Below, piece by piece: positions 1 to 8,446 of a stretch of DNA of 64,000 bases. Origin of the DNA: Collibacillus ludicampi (lineage in GTDB: Bacteria; Bacillota; Bacilli; Tumebacillales; BOQE01). A program made the position numbers and the translations under genes. The notes below the pieces were generated by a model. It saw only the letters and a program-made list of their open reading frames with translations, had not been told where the DNA came from and did not search any database. The stretch lies in NCBI RefSeq assembly GCF_023705585.1, contig NZ_BOQE01000001.1, positions 712,501 through 776,500 on the forward strand, given 5' to 3'. Within the stretch, counting starts at the first letter, position 1. Each line of letters starts with the position of its first letter.

Positions 1-47
1 GGAGTCCCGTACGCCATGAGCAAAACCCCGAACGCTTCGCTTTTCAT
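1..47 (-). CDS. hemH: ferrochelatase, first 15 codons (runs off the window)
   Basis: Only the start of this gene is present. The minus strand from 47 reads MKSEAFGVLLMAYGTP, and VLLMAYGTP is the characteristic N-terminus of ferrochelatase. In Gram-positive bacteria this enzyme inserts iron into coproporphyrin III. The ATG lies one base after the hemE stop (TGATATG), so the two genes are almost certainly one transcript in the usual hemE-hemH order. The rest lies to the left of the window. The call rests on a short peptide plus context. Confidence 0.8.
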   Translation of the reverse strand, partial: MKSEAFGVLLMAYGT

Positions 48-48
48 A

Positions 49-1104
49 TCATGCCATCCTTCCCGTCTCTCTCAGCCGGTTGGAACTGTATGTGTGCACG
101 AACTCTGTGAGCCGTTGCAACGTTTCCACCCGTACTTCAGGAAACACGCCATGTCCCAAGTTGAAGATAAACCCGGGTTTCTCCATTCCCTGATCCAGAA
201 TTTCTTTGGCTCGTTCTTCGATAACTTCCCAGGGTGCGAGCAAAATCGCCGGATCGAGATTGCCTTGGATAGCAAAAGAAGACCCTACTCGGTTTCGCGC
301 TTCCGGAATGCTGATTCGCCAATCGATTCCGATCACATCGACAGATAATTCTCGCCAAATCGGGAGCAATTCCGCTGTGTTCACCCCGAAATAAATGAGC
401 GGTGCATGGAGATCGCTTAATCCTTCCGCGATGCGTTTCATTGTCGGAAACACGTATCGGCGATAATCTTGGGGGGACAAGCTACCGACCCAACTATCAA
501 ACATTTGAACCGCTTCCGCCCCGGCCTCCACCTGCGCGCGCGCATAGGTGATCACCATGTCTGCCAAACGGTCCATTAACGCATTCCAAAGTTCCGGGGA
601 ACTGAACATCATGCTCTTGGTTTTCAGATAGTTGCGAGAAGGTCCTCCTTCCACCAGATAACTCGCAAGCGTGAAAGGGGCTCCGGTAAAACCGATTAAA
701 GGCACTTTCAGCTCACGCCGCAAGATGCGAATCGTCTCAAGTGTTTTGGGGAGATCCTCTTCCGGTTCCACACGGCGAAGCTTTTGCAAATCGGACATTT
801 GCCGAATGGGATGTTCAATGACAGGTCCATATCCGCCCTTGATATCCACCTGACATCCCATCGCTTTGATCGGGATCATAATATCGGAAAATAAGATGGC
901 CGCATCCACTCCCAGTTGTTGTACAGGCAAAAGCGTCACTTCCGCACAAACATCCGGGATCTCACATATCTCCATTAGGCTGTATTTTTCACGTATCTTG
1001 CGATATTCAGGCTGATAACGTCCCGCCTGGCGCATATACCATACGGGAATCTGGTCCACGGGCGCTCGATTACATGCATATAAAAACCGTTCATTCCGCT
1101 CCAA
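49..1104 (-). CDS. hemE: uroporphyrinogen decarboxylase
   Basis: HemE decarboxylates the four acetate side chains of uroporphyrinogen III to give coproporphyrinogen III in the cytosol. The N-terminal signature PVWYMRQAGRYQPEY, a central IGFTGAPFTLASYLVEGG block and the C-terminal LGHGVFPE stretch identify the family. The frame is open to 1164, but the residues upstream of 1104 do not resemble the family. A TTG at 1104 sits 5 nt after AGAAGGTGA and gives the usual ~350-residue protein starting MERNERFLYA. hemH follows after one base. hemQ lies divergent upstream, consistent with the coproporphyrin-dependent pathway. Confidence 0.95.
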   Translation of the reverse strand: MERNERFLYACNRAPVDQIPVWYMRQAGRYQPEYRKIREKYSLMEICEIPDVCAEVTLLPVQQLGVDAAILFSDIMIPIKAMGCQVDIKGGYGPVIEHPIRQMSDLQKLRRVEPEEDLPKTLETIRILRRELKVPLIGFTGAPFTLASYLVEGGPSRNYLKTKSMMFSSPELWNALMDRLADMVITYARAQVEAGAEAVQMFDSWVGSLSPQDYRRYVFPTMKRIAEGLSDLHAPLIYFGVNTAELLPIWRELSVDVIGIDWRISIPEARNRVGSSFAIQGNLDPAILLAPWEVIEERAKEILDQGMEKPGFIFNLGHGVFPEVRVETLQRLTEFVHTYSSNRLRETGRMA

Positions 1105-1454
1105 ACTATTCACCTTCTCTTTGCGGGAGATCACTTTTTTACAACCTATACCGTACATGATCATGAAGCCGGAATCAAGAAATTCCGGTCGTTATCCTCT
1201 TAAATTCATATCTACGCCACATTTTGTCCATAGATTCGAAAAAGATCGATACGATCCAAGACAAGGTTCACAAAAACGCCGTTTTCGAGAAAATACCACG
1301 CAGTTTCAGTGATCCGTAACTGTGTTATACTATTTTTGACAATCCTTCGCTTAACATTCATCTTTTGCGTGTCTGACAGGGTTCCTGACGAATCCTTTTC
1401 GCGTGAAGGCAGGGAAGCTTTCCCGTCGACTAAAAAAACAAGGAGTGAATCTGT
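1105..1454. other. divergent intergenic region between hemE and hemQ
   Basis: This 350-nt stretch separates the divergent hemE and hemQ starts and should hold both promoters. A TTGACA occurs at 1336-1341 on the plus strand, but no good -10 box lies 16-18 nt downstream, so no promoter is called. The hemQ ribosome site AAGGAGTGA is at its right end. Nothing else was recognised. Confidence 0.5.
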
Positions 1455-2201
1455 ATGAGTGAAGCAATACACACACTGGAGGGTTGGTTTGCCCTGCACG
1501 ATTTTCGTTCGATCGACTGGTCTGCCTGGAAGGCGCTTTCTCTGGAAGAAAGAAAGGCCGCTCTCGATGAAGTGCTCACACTTCGACGTGCGTGGGGCCA
1601 AACGCAAGAACAGAAGCAGGGAAGTTCAGGATTGTATTCAATCGTCGGACAGAAGGCGGATCTCGTATTTGTACATTTCCGGCCCACCTTGCAAGAGCTG
1701 AACGAATTGGAAACGGAATTGAATAAAACGCTTTTCGCGGAGATCACCGTTCCCGCTTATTCGTACGTATCGGTCGTCGAGTTGAGTAATTATGTTGCAA
1801 AAGAAGGTGTGGACCCGGAAACAGACCCTTACATTCAAGGGCGACTCAAACCGACTTTGCCGGAAACGGAACACATTTGCTTTTATCCCATGAACAAGAA
1901 ACGGGAAGGAAACGATAACTGGTATATGCTCTCCATGGAAGAACGCCGTGAAATGATGAGAAGCCATGGCATGATCGGACGCAAATATGCAGGCAAGGTC
2001 ACTCAAATCATTACCGGGTCGGTCGGTCTTGACGATTGGGAATGGGGGGTCACCCTTTTCGCAGATGATCCCATTCAATTTAAAAAACTCATTTATGAAA
2101 TGCGCTTCGATGAAGTGAGCGCCCGCTTCGGCGAGTTCGGTTCATTCTTCGTCGGCAATCGTTTGACGGATGATCAGTTCGTTCAGATGATGGAACTATA
2201 A
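1455..2201 (+). CDS. hemQ: coproheme decarboxylase (chlorite-dismutase-like)
   Basis: HemQ performs the last step of the coproporphyrin-dependent heme pathway, oxidatively decarboxylating two propionates of coproheme to give heme b with peroxide. The 248-residue length is typical. The conserved block [15 protein letters not shown] (residues ~141-155) carries the catalytic Tyr, and [19 protein letters not shown] follows with the proximal His region. The start ATG has AAGGAGTGA 5-7 nt upstream. It is monocistronic and ends in a strong terminator. With hemE and hemH next door, this makes the protoporphyrin branch unlikely in this organism. Confidence 0.95.
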   Translation: MSEAIHTLEGWFALHDFRSIDWSAWKALSLEERKAALDEVLTLRRAWGQTQEQKQGSSGLYSIVGQKADLVFVHFRPTLQELNELETELNKTLFAEITVPAYSYVSVVELSNYVAKEGVDPETDPYIQGRLKPTLPETEHICFYPMNKKREGNDNWYMLSMEERREMMRSHGMIGRKYAGKVTQIITGSVGLDDWEWGVTLFADDPIQFKKLIYEMRFDEVSARFGEFGSFFVGNRLTDDQFVQMMEL

Positions 2202-2206
2202 TCGAT

Positions 2207-2237
2207 CCTCCTGCAGATGTTCTGCAGGAGGTTTTTT
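2207..2237 (+). terminator. intrinsic terminator of hemQ
   Basis: An 11-bp stem CCTCCTGCAGA / TCTGCAGGAGG with a 3-nt loop is followed by TTTTTT, just after the hemQ stop. Confidence 0.93.
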
Positions 2238-2364
2238 CATAGAATATTTTAGAAAGAATAACCTAATTTGAATTTTTGGAATAATGGAAGGTATAAAGGG
2301 AAATGCGGAGAATTATTTATACTACATAGTCAAATTTTTGGGTAGGGATAAGGAGTGAGATGAT

Positions 2365-3957
2365 GTGAGCCGAGCGATTTCCTTCCCCTTCGCGATCCTT
2401 TCACTTCCGGATCTTTTGCAACAGACAGTAAGAAAGTACCCGGATCGAACGGCCGTCTCTTTTTATGGAAAGGAAATGGGGTATGTGGAATTAAACGTCC
2501 TTGTGGAACGTTTCGCTGCTGCACTCTATGAAAGCGGCATTCGCAAAGGAGACCGTGTGGCGATCATGTTGCCCAACTGCCCGCAGTATGTCATCGCTTT
2601 CTATGGGATTACCCGCTTGGGAGCGATCGTCGTGCAAATGAACACGATGTCAGTGGAAAGGGAAATCCAATTTTTCTTGTCCGATTCGGGAGCAACTGCT
2701 ATGGTCGCTTTCGCCCCTGCCTACGAACACATCAGGAACAGCGGATGTATGGATCGACTGAAAAAACTCATCCTGGTTGAGTTTGACCCCGTCCATGACT
2801 CTTATGATCCGCCGGCCGTCCATTTTGATGAATTTCTGACTTCCCCCGCATTGAAAGCACTTCCGACATTTGAGATCGACCCATGTGAAGATGTTGCCGT
2901 TTTGCAATATACGGGTGGAACGACTGGTCGTCCCAAAGGCGTCATGTTAACACACGCCAACTTGACGGCGAATGCATACCAGTGTATGGATCGCATGAAT
3001 GTCGCCCCTTCACATGATACTGCAGAGAGAATTCTCACTGTTCTGCCACTTTTTCATGTCTACGGGATGTGCATCTGTTTAAATATGGGGATTCTCATCG
3101 GTGCAACATTGATTCTGTTGCCACGCTTCCAACTCGAAGAGGCATTGCAAACGATCCGCGATACGAAACCCACCCTCTTTCCGGGAGTCCCTACGATGTA
3201 TGTGGCCATCCATTCCTATCCGAAAGCGGAGGAATACGGTATTTCCTCCATACGCACCTGTGTCGTCGGTTCCGCTCCTATGCCTGTTCCGATTATGAAA
3301 CAATTTGAAAAGAGAACTGGTTGCATTATGTTAGAAGGATATGGCCTGTCTGAAGCTTCTCCCGTCACCCATGTCAATCCGATCGATAAACGCAAGACGG
3401 GTTCCATCGGTACCGTGGTGGCAGGTACGGAAGCGAAAGTCGTCGATCTGCAAGACGGTACCAATGAGGTACTTCCCGGAGAAGCGGGAGAATTGATCAT
3501 ACGCGGTCCTCAGGTGATGAAGGGATATTGGAATCTGTCCGAGGAATCGAAACACGCACTTCGCGACGGCTGGCTCTATACGGGAGACATCGCCACATAT
3601 GACGAAGAAGGATATTTTTACATCGTGGATCGCAAAAAAGATTTGATCATTGCAGGCGGCTACAACATTTACCCCCGCGAAGTGGAAGAAGTGTTATTTT
3701 CCCATCCGGCGATAAGGGAGGCTGCCGTAGTGGGCGTTCCCGATGATTATCGCGGAGAGACAGTGAAAGCGTATATCGCTTTGAAAGACGGAGCGAACCT
3801 TACGGCACAAGAGGTTATCGAATTTTGCCGCAAAAATCTCGCTTCATACAAAGTGCCACGCTTGGTTGAGTTCCGTCCCGAACTCCCCAAGTCAACCGTA
3901 GGGAAAATTTTACGCCGCGCACTCGCGGAAGAAGCGAGAAGAGAAACGGCCAATTGA
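2365..3957 (+). CDS. long-chain fatty acid--CoA ligase (AMP-binding family)
   Basis: An acyl-CoA synthetase of the ANL superfamily that activates a carboxylic acid to acyl-AMP and then acyl-CoA. Motifs in order: the AMP/P-loop signature YTGGTTGRPKGVMLTHANL (~178-196), YGLSEASPVTH (~330), the hinge-region GWLYTGDIATYDEEGYFYIV (~399-418) with DRKKDLIIAGGYNIYP, and the catalytic Lys in PKSTVGKILRR near the C-terminus. The 530-residue length fits FadD/LcfB-type enzymes, but substrate chain length cannot be read from the sequence. The GTG start at 2365 follows AAGGAGTGAG by about 10 nt. It appears monocistronic, with its own terminator. Confidence 0.9.
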   Translation: MSRAISFPFAILSLPDLLQQTVRKYPDRTAVSFYGKEMGYVELNVLVERFAAALYESGIRKGDRVAIMLPNCPQYVIAFYGITRLGAIVVQMNTMSVEREIQFFLSDSGATAMVAFAPAYEHIRNSGCMDRLKKLILVEFDPVHDSYDPPAVHFDEFLTSPALKALPTFEIDPCEDVAVLQYTGGTTGRPKGVMLTHANLTANAYQCMDRMNVAPSHDTAERILTVLPLFHVYGMCICLNMGILIGATLILLPRFQLEEALQTIRDTKPTLFPGVPTMYVAIHSYPKAEEYGISSIRTCVVGSAPMPVPIMKQFEKRTGCIMLEGYGLSEASPVTHVNPIDKRKTGSIGTVVAGTEAKVVDLQDGTNEVLPGEAGELIIRGPQVMKGYWNLSEESKHALRDGWLYTGDIATYDEEGYFYIVDRKKDLIIAGGYNIYPREVEEVLFSHPAIREAAVVGVPDDYRGETVKAYIALKDGANLTAQEVIEFCRKNLASYKVPRLVEFRPELPKSTVGKILRRALAEEARRETAN

Positions 3958-3964
3958 GTGAAAA

Positions 3965-4017
3965 TGGCGTATGGAAACCCACTTGAATCATGGGTCTCAT
4001 ACGCCAATTTTTCTGAA
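3965..4017 (+). terminator. terminator of the acyl-CoA ligase gene
   Basis: A long hairpin with arms beginning TGGCGTATG and ending CATACGCCA, with an inner ACCCA/TGGGT pairing, is followed by ATTTTT just after the stop codon at 3957. Confidence 0.85.
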
Positions 4018-4164
4018 AGAAGGGTTGTCCGTTTGTCTCATGATCGGATCGAATCTCCCGCTCCTGCCGAACTTTAAAGGCAAAGGGGTTCGATATTTTC
4101 CTCATGTTACAAAAAACATAATGCTTGCCATTTTCATTTTCAAGAATCCTTCAAAAGGATGGGA

Positions 4165-5199
4165 TTATTGATTCAGAGTGATCGTTACCGTTCGATTTTT
4201 ATCATCCCATGCTACTTTTGCTCCAAGCGTTTCACTTACAAAACGCAGAGGAACCATCATTCTCCCTTTTATGATTTGGGGAGGTGCATCCAGTTGTATC
4301 AATTCATCATTTTTTAAGGCCATTTTTGAATCGATCTGTAAACTGATGGTCATGTTTCCTTTCGTAGCACTTGCCGTTCGCGTGTGAGCATCCCAATTAA
4401 CTTTCGCCCCTAATGTTTCAAAAATGGCTCGTAATGGAACCAAGACGCGACCATTTTCGATGAGAGGAGACGGATCGTACGATTGTTTGACTCCGTTCAC
4501 ATATATCGAGAGAACGGCATTTTGATTGACTAGCGGTGAAGCATTGTTGACGGAGGCGGCATGATTTACTTGAGTTGCAGGATCGAATGCAGAGGCATCT
4601 AACTGTTTGACATAATCACCATACACCCAGCCGGTTTGATTATCGAAACGTACTTCGAACCAATTATCCATCGCTTTACTCAACAAAGTAAGTTGTGTTC
4701 CTGGTGCCAGCAACCCATACTTATCTGCTGAAATTGATGGTTGTACGCGAAAATTGACAGTGTCGGTAGTGATCCCTTTTGTGCCGGCTGGAAAAGCCAC
4801 AATTTGCGTATGATTATTTGTATCGTTCGATGTATTCACTTTAATATAGTCTCCATAAACCCAGCCGATGCGATCGTTTACATTCACCAAATACCAGTTG
4901 TCGACCCCTTTACCAATGAGTAAGAGGTCGGTTCCTGAGGGTAATAACCCGAATGAATTTGCCGTCGTCGAAGGAAGGGCACGGAAATGGACATCATCGG
5001 TCGTTACCCCATGTGTCCCCGATGGGAACGTTGTTGAAAGTGTAGTGTTCAGAGATGTAGCAACCGTTGGACTCGCTTCGGAAGCAAAGACAGACTCAAT
5101 ACGGAACATTTGTGACATGGCTACCATGGTTATGAAGGCGCCCAAAACAAGCGAAATATTTCTTTTCCGTTTTGTGGAAACCATCGAATTCATGTTCAT
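4165..5199 (-). CDS. exported protein: two SH3b repeats plus copper-amine-oxidase N-like domain
   Basis: The predicted start at 5199 gives MNMNSMVSTKRKRN followed by a hydrophobic segment and a likely cleavage site near SVFA-SEASP, i.e. a Sec signal peptide. Two bacterial SH3 repeats follow, each from GT(H/K)G(V/I)TTD to GWVYGDY(I/V)K, then a C-terminal domain with two NGRVLVPLRAIFETLGAKV / KGRMMVPLRFVSETLGAKV units typical of the copper amine oxidase N-terminal-like family. Such proteins are usually cell-wall-associated in Bacillales, and no catalytic domain is present. A GGAGGAGTGA lies about 10-16 nt upstream of the start; an earlier in-frame GTG is possible. The gene is monocistronic. Confidence 0.8.
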   Translation of the reverse strand: MNMNSMVSTKRKRNISLVLGAFITMVAMSQMFRIESVFASEASPTVATSLNTTLSTTFPSGTHGVTTDDVHFRALPSTTANSFGLLPSGTDLLLIGKGVDNWYLVNVNDRIGWVYGDYIKVNTSNDTNNHTQIVAFPAGTKGITTDTVNFRVQPSISADKYGLLAPGTQLTLLSKAMDNWFEVRFDNQTGWVYGDYVKQLDASAFDPATQVNHAASVNNASPLVNQNAVLSIYVNGVKQSYDPSPLIENGRVLVPLRAIFETLGAKVNWDAHTRTASATKGNMTISLQIDSKMALKNDELIQLDAPPQIIKGRMMVPLRFVSETLGAKVAWDDKNRTVTITLNQ

Positions 5200-5316
5200 G
5201 GTTTTATCATTCACTCCTCCATCGATTTCACCGACAAAATTCGACGGAGTCGCTTGATTATATAAGTAATCAAAAAGTCCTAATTCCAAAGTCCCGAAAT
5301 GCATGAATGTACGATC

Positions 5317-6168
5317 TTATGACGTGATCCGTTGAAAACTCGGCAAACGAAGTACTTGAGAAAATCGCTGCCGTTCACGGATCGCATACGAATGCTCTTC
5401 GTCTGTTAGACCTGTATCAAACACCGTGATCCTCTTCCTTTGTACAGCGAACTTGAGGCGGTGGATCACCTCATCCATGCGAAGAGGTGGAAGGAAATGT
5501 TCATTCATGCTGCGAATCGTTCCCTGCTTCACTTCGGGCAGAGGTCGGTGTTTAGGCTCCACCAGGTGAAGCCCCGCACGTTCGTACCATTCGGCAATCC
5601 TCGTTACATGCTCTTGGCCTCTCCCTTCGACCAAGAGAAACGCTTGAATAGCGATCGCACCCGCTATGCGACGTTGGGCGATACCGGAAAATTTATATCC
5701 GGATATCGCAATGTCGAAATCTCCCGGGCAATAAGAGCCGTATACCTCCCCGATCTCGACCGAACTCCACCCCTCAAGAGACATGGAAATGAGGTCTGCA
5801 AGCGCTTCAAATCCGGCTCGTATTGAGAGCGACCCTTGATCTCCGATTGGTAAGATCAATGAAACATTCAGCACTCCCTGATCGAGGATGACACACGCAC
5901 CGCCGCTCGGGCGAACGGCGACGTCAAACCCTTGTGCACAAGCCCATTCGGTCGCCTGCTTAAATCCCGGCAATCGCTCATCCCTACGTCCCAACATGAA
6001 CGCTTGATGGTACCGCCAAAGTCTTAACGTTGGCTGTACTTGCCCTGCTGCCACCGCATGTGCGATTCCCTCATCCAATGCATGGTTCCATAACGGATCG
6101 TGCGTGACGATTCTATCGGCGTGATTGAGAAAACGGATCTCTTTTACGAGTTGTTCCAACGTCATCAT
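5317..6168 (-). CDS. lipL: octanoyl-[GcvH]:protein N-octanoyltransferase (lipoate synthesis)
   Basis: A BPL/LplA-fold acyltransferase. The segments VRPSGGACVILDQGVLNVSL and YGSYCPGDFDIAISGYKFSG resemble Bacillus LipL, where the Cys of the GSYCPG motif carries the octanoyl group and the Lys of the GYKFSGI motif is also conserved. LipL moves octanoyl from GcvH to the E2 subunits of oxo-acid dehydrogenases. The length (283 residues from 6168) fits LipL better than LplA or LipM. The start at 6168 follows GGGAG by 8 nt; an earlier GTG at 6186 has no good ribosome site. The thioesterase and ccdC upstream are on the same strand but separated by repeats. Confidence 0.8.
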   Translation of the reverse strand: MMTLEQLVKEIRFLNHADRIVTHDPLWNHALDEGIAHAVAAGQVQPTLRLWRYHQAFMLGRRDERLPGFKQATEWACAQGFDVAVRPSGGACVILDQGVLNVSLILPIGDQGSLSIRAGFEALADLISMSLEGWSSVEIGEVYGSYCPGDFDIAISGYKFSGIAQRRIAGAIAIQAFLLVEGRGQEHVTRIAEWYERAGLHLVEPKHRPLPEVKQGTIRSMNEHFLPPLRMDEVIHRLKFAVQRKRITVFDTGLTDEEHSYAIRERQRFSQVLRLPSFQRITS

Positions 6169-6212
6169 ATGAGAATCTCCCGTCACATCTTTTTTGAAAA
6201 TGTGTAGTTTAG

Positions 6213-6432
6213 CGGGCGTATACTTTGCGTTTGCGCTCCGTGGAGGGCGTTTCAGCGGGTATATGCTTGGCGTTCATGCTCCGTGGAGGTCGTCTCGCTT
6301 GGAATATGTTTAGTTGTTGCGAGACGACCTCCAAAGTCGCTGTTTCACGCCAAGCATATGCTCCTTTAACGTTCCAATGGAAGCGAGACGACCTTCAAAG
6401 TCGCTGTCTCACGCAAAGCATTACGCCCACCC
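6213..6432. repeat. nested hairpin repeat, copy 1 (type B inside type B)
   Basis: A long imperfect palindrome between thioesterase and lipL. The outer arms are GGGCGTATACTTTGCG on the left and CGCAAAGCATTACGCCC on the right. Inside sits a second complete hairpin with ATATGCTTGGCG / CGCCAAGCATAT as lower stem and GGAGGTCGTCTCGC / GCGAGACGACCTCC as upper stem. The block ends in ACCC. The same arms recur at ~7.9, 9.67 and 25.9 kb. No open reading frame is convincing. Confidence 0.85.
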
Positions 6433-6498
6433 AATGTCACTTTTCATCCTCTGATGGCGCCGTCGCTTGCGGCATGGTGGGCTATCTTGAAAACTAGT

Positions 6499-6626
6499 GC
6501 TTGGGTGGGTGTATCGCTTTGCGCTTGGGTTCGATGAAGGTCGTCCCGCTGGGATTCTTTACAGAGGTTGCGGAACGACCTTCAACTCACCTCTGCGCCG
6601 CAAAGCGATACAACCCACCCAAAAGC
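6499..6626. repeat. nested hairpin repeat, copy 2 (type A)
   Basis: The type A version of the family. The left arm GGGTGGGTGTATCGCTTTGC pairs with GCAAAGCGATACAACCCACC on the right with one bulge, and an inner GATGAAGGTCGT / ACGACCTTC pairing follows. It is joined to copy 1 by a spacer containing TTTTCATCCTCTGATGGC and CTATCTTGAAAA that itself recurs at 6675-6725. Confidence 0.85.
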
Positions 6627-6663
6627 CACTCCGTTTCTTGAGATAGCCTTATACTTCTTCCCT

Positions 6664-6762
6664 CACAAGAAACTTTTCATCCTCTGATGGCGCCGCTTGC
6701 GGCATGGTGGGCTATCTTGAAAATGAGTGCTTGAGTGGATGTATCGATTTGCGTTCATGATT
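6664..6762. repeat. truncated hairpin-repeat fragment
   Basis: Repeats the spacer TTTTCATCCTCTGATGGC...GGGCTATCTTGAAAA and the first ~35 nt of a type A left arm (GTGCTTGAGTGGATGTATCG), then stops at the 3' end of the thioesterase gene. The matching right arm is missing. Confidence 0.7.
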
Positions 6763-7177
6763 CTTGACGAATCTGCAAATATCTTGCATGCAGTTCGGGA
6801 AGGCGACGATCCATGCGAATGGGTTTCAAAGTGCCCGCTTCCGCCAAAACATGGTGAGTTGTCCCTTCGCAAAGCAACTCACCCTCTTGGTTATGAAATT
6901 CATACGCATAAGTCACGCGAAAACCGTTGTATTCCGCGACCCAAACGGTCGCCGTCACCCGATCTCCATAATGAGCGGCTTTCTTGAAATTAAAATTCAC
7001 ATTGAGAACAGGAGAAACGATCCCTCTCCTTTCCATTTCCGGCCAGCTGAATCCCACTTGTTCGACCAGGTGGGTGCGAGCTACTTCCGCCCAAATGAGA
7101 TAGTTCGCGTGATAAACAACTCCCATCATATCCGTTTCTGCGTAACGTACTTCAATCTCCGTTTGAAATTTCTGCAC
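6755..7177 (-). CDS. acyl-CoA thioesterase, YbgC/4-hydroxybenzoyl-CoA thioesterase family
   Basis: A 140-residue single hotdog-fold protein. The N-terminal RYAETDMMGVVYHANYLIW is the signature of the YbgC/FadM/4HBT group and contains the catalytic Asp in the ETDMMG loop. These enzymes hydrolyse short or long acyl-CoA esters; the substrate here is unknown. The GTG start at 7177 follows AGGAGGG by a short spacer. ccdC ends 29 nt upstream on the same strand, suggesting co-transcription. Confidence 0.88.
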   Translation of the reverse strand: MQKFQTEIEVRYAETDMMGVVYHANYLIWAEVARTHLVEQVGFSWPEMERRGIVSPVLNVNFNFKKAAHYGDRVTATVWVAEYNGFRVTYAYEFHNQEGELLCEGTTHHVLAEAGTLKPIRMDRRLPELHARYLQIRQES

Positions 7178-7206
7178 AACGTTCCCTCCTGCATGTCTAA
7201 CGAAGT

Positions 7207-7692
7207 TTATACCCCTACTTCGTTCTGCAGTTTTTTATACCTTTTGTACATGGCGATGCGCCATGGCACGATCATTCCGAATGCGAGAATGAAAAAGAGA
7301 GCCCCCGTTTGTTGCAAATTCACAAACTCTTCCACAAAACCACGTAATGCGATGCGTAACGCGAGTAATCCCAACAGGATCAAGGGAAACATTTTTGACC
7401 GTTTCAGGTAGACCGCCCCATCGATCACCTGCATCTGAGAAGTTGCAATCAATGGATAGGAAAACAAGATTCCTACCAATAAAGCGATGAACGCGTAAGT
7501 GATCGGTACACGAAATTCCGGGCTTATAAACATCAAGAATCCCGTACTCATCCCTAATGGCGGAATGAGAATTTTGCGAAGGGAAGTCGGCTTTTTGGCC
7601 GCCCGCATACGAATTCCGATGACGAGCAGCGCCATTCCGATCGCAACGAGCGTACTGATCCACTGCATGTTCGTCGTTCCTGTATATGGCAT
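7207..7692 (-). CDS. ccdC: CcdC-like membrane protein (DUF1453)
   Basis: A 161-residue membrane protein with about four hydrophobic segments. AAKKPTSLRKILIPPLGMST (~26-45) followed by GFLMFISPEFRVP is characteristic of CcdC/DUF1453 of Bacillales. CcdC is linked to cytochrome c maturation by genetic context in Bacillus, but its biochemical role is not established. The start at 7692 (MPYTGTTN) follows AAGGAGG by 6 nt and is preferred over an ATG at 7713. The thioesterase gene follows after 29 nt. Confidence 0.82.
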   Translation of the reverse strand: MPYTGTTNMQWISTLVAIGMALLVIGIRMRAAKKPTSLRKILIPPLGMSTGFLMFISPEFRVPITYAFIALLVGILFSYPLIATSQMQVIDGAVYLKRSKMFPLILLGLLALRIALRGFVEEFVNLQQTGALFFILAFGMIVPWRIAMYKRYKKLQNEVGV

Positions 7693-7930
7693 GTGAATCC
7701 TCCTTATCAACACCGTCTCGAGCCTTAAAGTTCACATGTAGGATCCCTTTTTCATCCTTCCACCGATATTATTTCAGTGAAGTGGGCCCCTTCCCTATAC
7801 GATACTACAAATTTTTAGGCATCGAAAGAGTGCAATCGATCCATCTTTTCCCCTTATCACGTCATCACTGATGACTTGGTTGTCGTTCGAACTACCTTTA
7901 AAAGCTAGTGCTTGGTTAATTGAAAATTAA
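7693..7930. other. intergenic region upstream of ccdC
   Basis: No gene seen. It should carry the ccdC promoter, though no clear -35/-10 pair is called. A small perfect palindrome, GTCATCACTGATGAC, lies near 7863. Confidence 0.4.
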
Positions 7931-8247
7931 TGCTTGGGTGGATATATCGCTTTGCGCTTGGGTTCGATGAAGGTCTTCGAGGCATATGCTTTGCGCTCAT
8001 GCTCCGTGAAAGTCGTCATTGCGGGCATATGCTTGGCGTTCATGCTCCGTGGAGGTCGTTTCATCGGGTATATGCATTGCGCTTATGCTCCGTGAAGGTC
8101 GTCTCGCATTGAATCATAATCAAATGTTGCGAGACGACCTTCAAAGTCGATATTACGCGCAAAGCATATGCTCTCTTATCGGTTTAAAGGAAGCGGAACG
8201 ACCTTCAACTCACCTCTGCGCCGCAAAGCGATACAATCCACCCAAAA
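7931..8247. repeat. nested hairpin repeat, copy 3 (type A enclosing several type B arms)
   Basis: The outer type A arms start GCTTGGGTGGATATATCGC on the left and end GCAAAGCGATACAATCCACC on the right. Between them are three successive left arms of type B (ATATGCTTTGCGC, ATATGCTTGGCG, ATATGCATTGCGC, each followed by TCATGCTCCGTG or similar) but only one right arm set, suggesting partial loss. The innermost stem is GAAGGTCGTCTCGCA / TGCGAGACGACCTTC, a paired change relative to the GGAGG / CCTCC of other copies. Confidence 0.85.
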
Positions 8248-8446
8248 GCCACTCCACTGCTCGTGGCAGACTTAATCCTCTCTTCTCGCACAAGAAACTT
8301 TTTATCCTCTGATGGCATCGCTTACGGCAAGAGGGCTTTCTTAAAAAACAAGAAAGATGCACCTATTCCGGTACAATGGCCGTTGATCATACAGCCAAGC
8401 ATACCGGAAAGATTGCACCTTCGGGGTTGCCCATTTCAACTTGTTA
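8248..8446. other. intergenic region downstream of ssuD
   Basis: Contains the repeat-associated tail TTTTTATCCTCTGATGGC and an inverted repeat TTCCGGTA / TACCGGAA (about 8368-8412) without a U-tract. No gene seen. Confidence 0.5.

Noticed and set aside
6225-6497. Open frame through the hairpin repeats
   Set aside because: Composition follows the palindrome, frames change from copy to copy and no ribosome site is present.
6213-8247. CRISPR array
   Set aside because: Repeats are long palindromes with variable spacing, not short direct repeats with unique spacers, and no cas genes are near.
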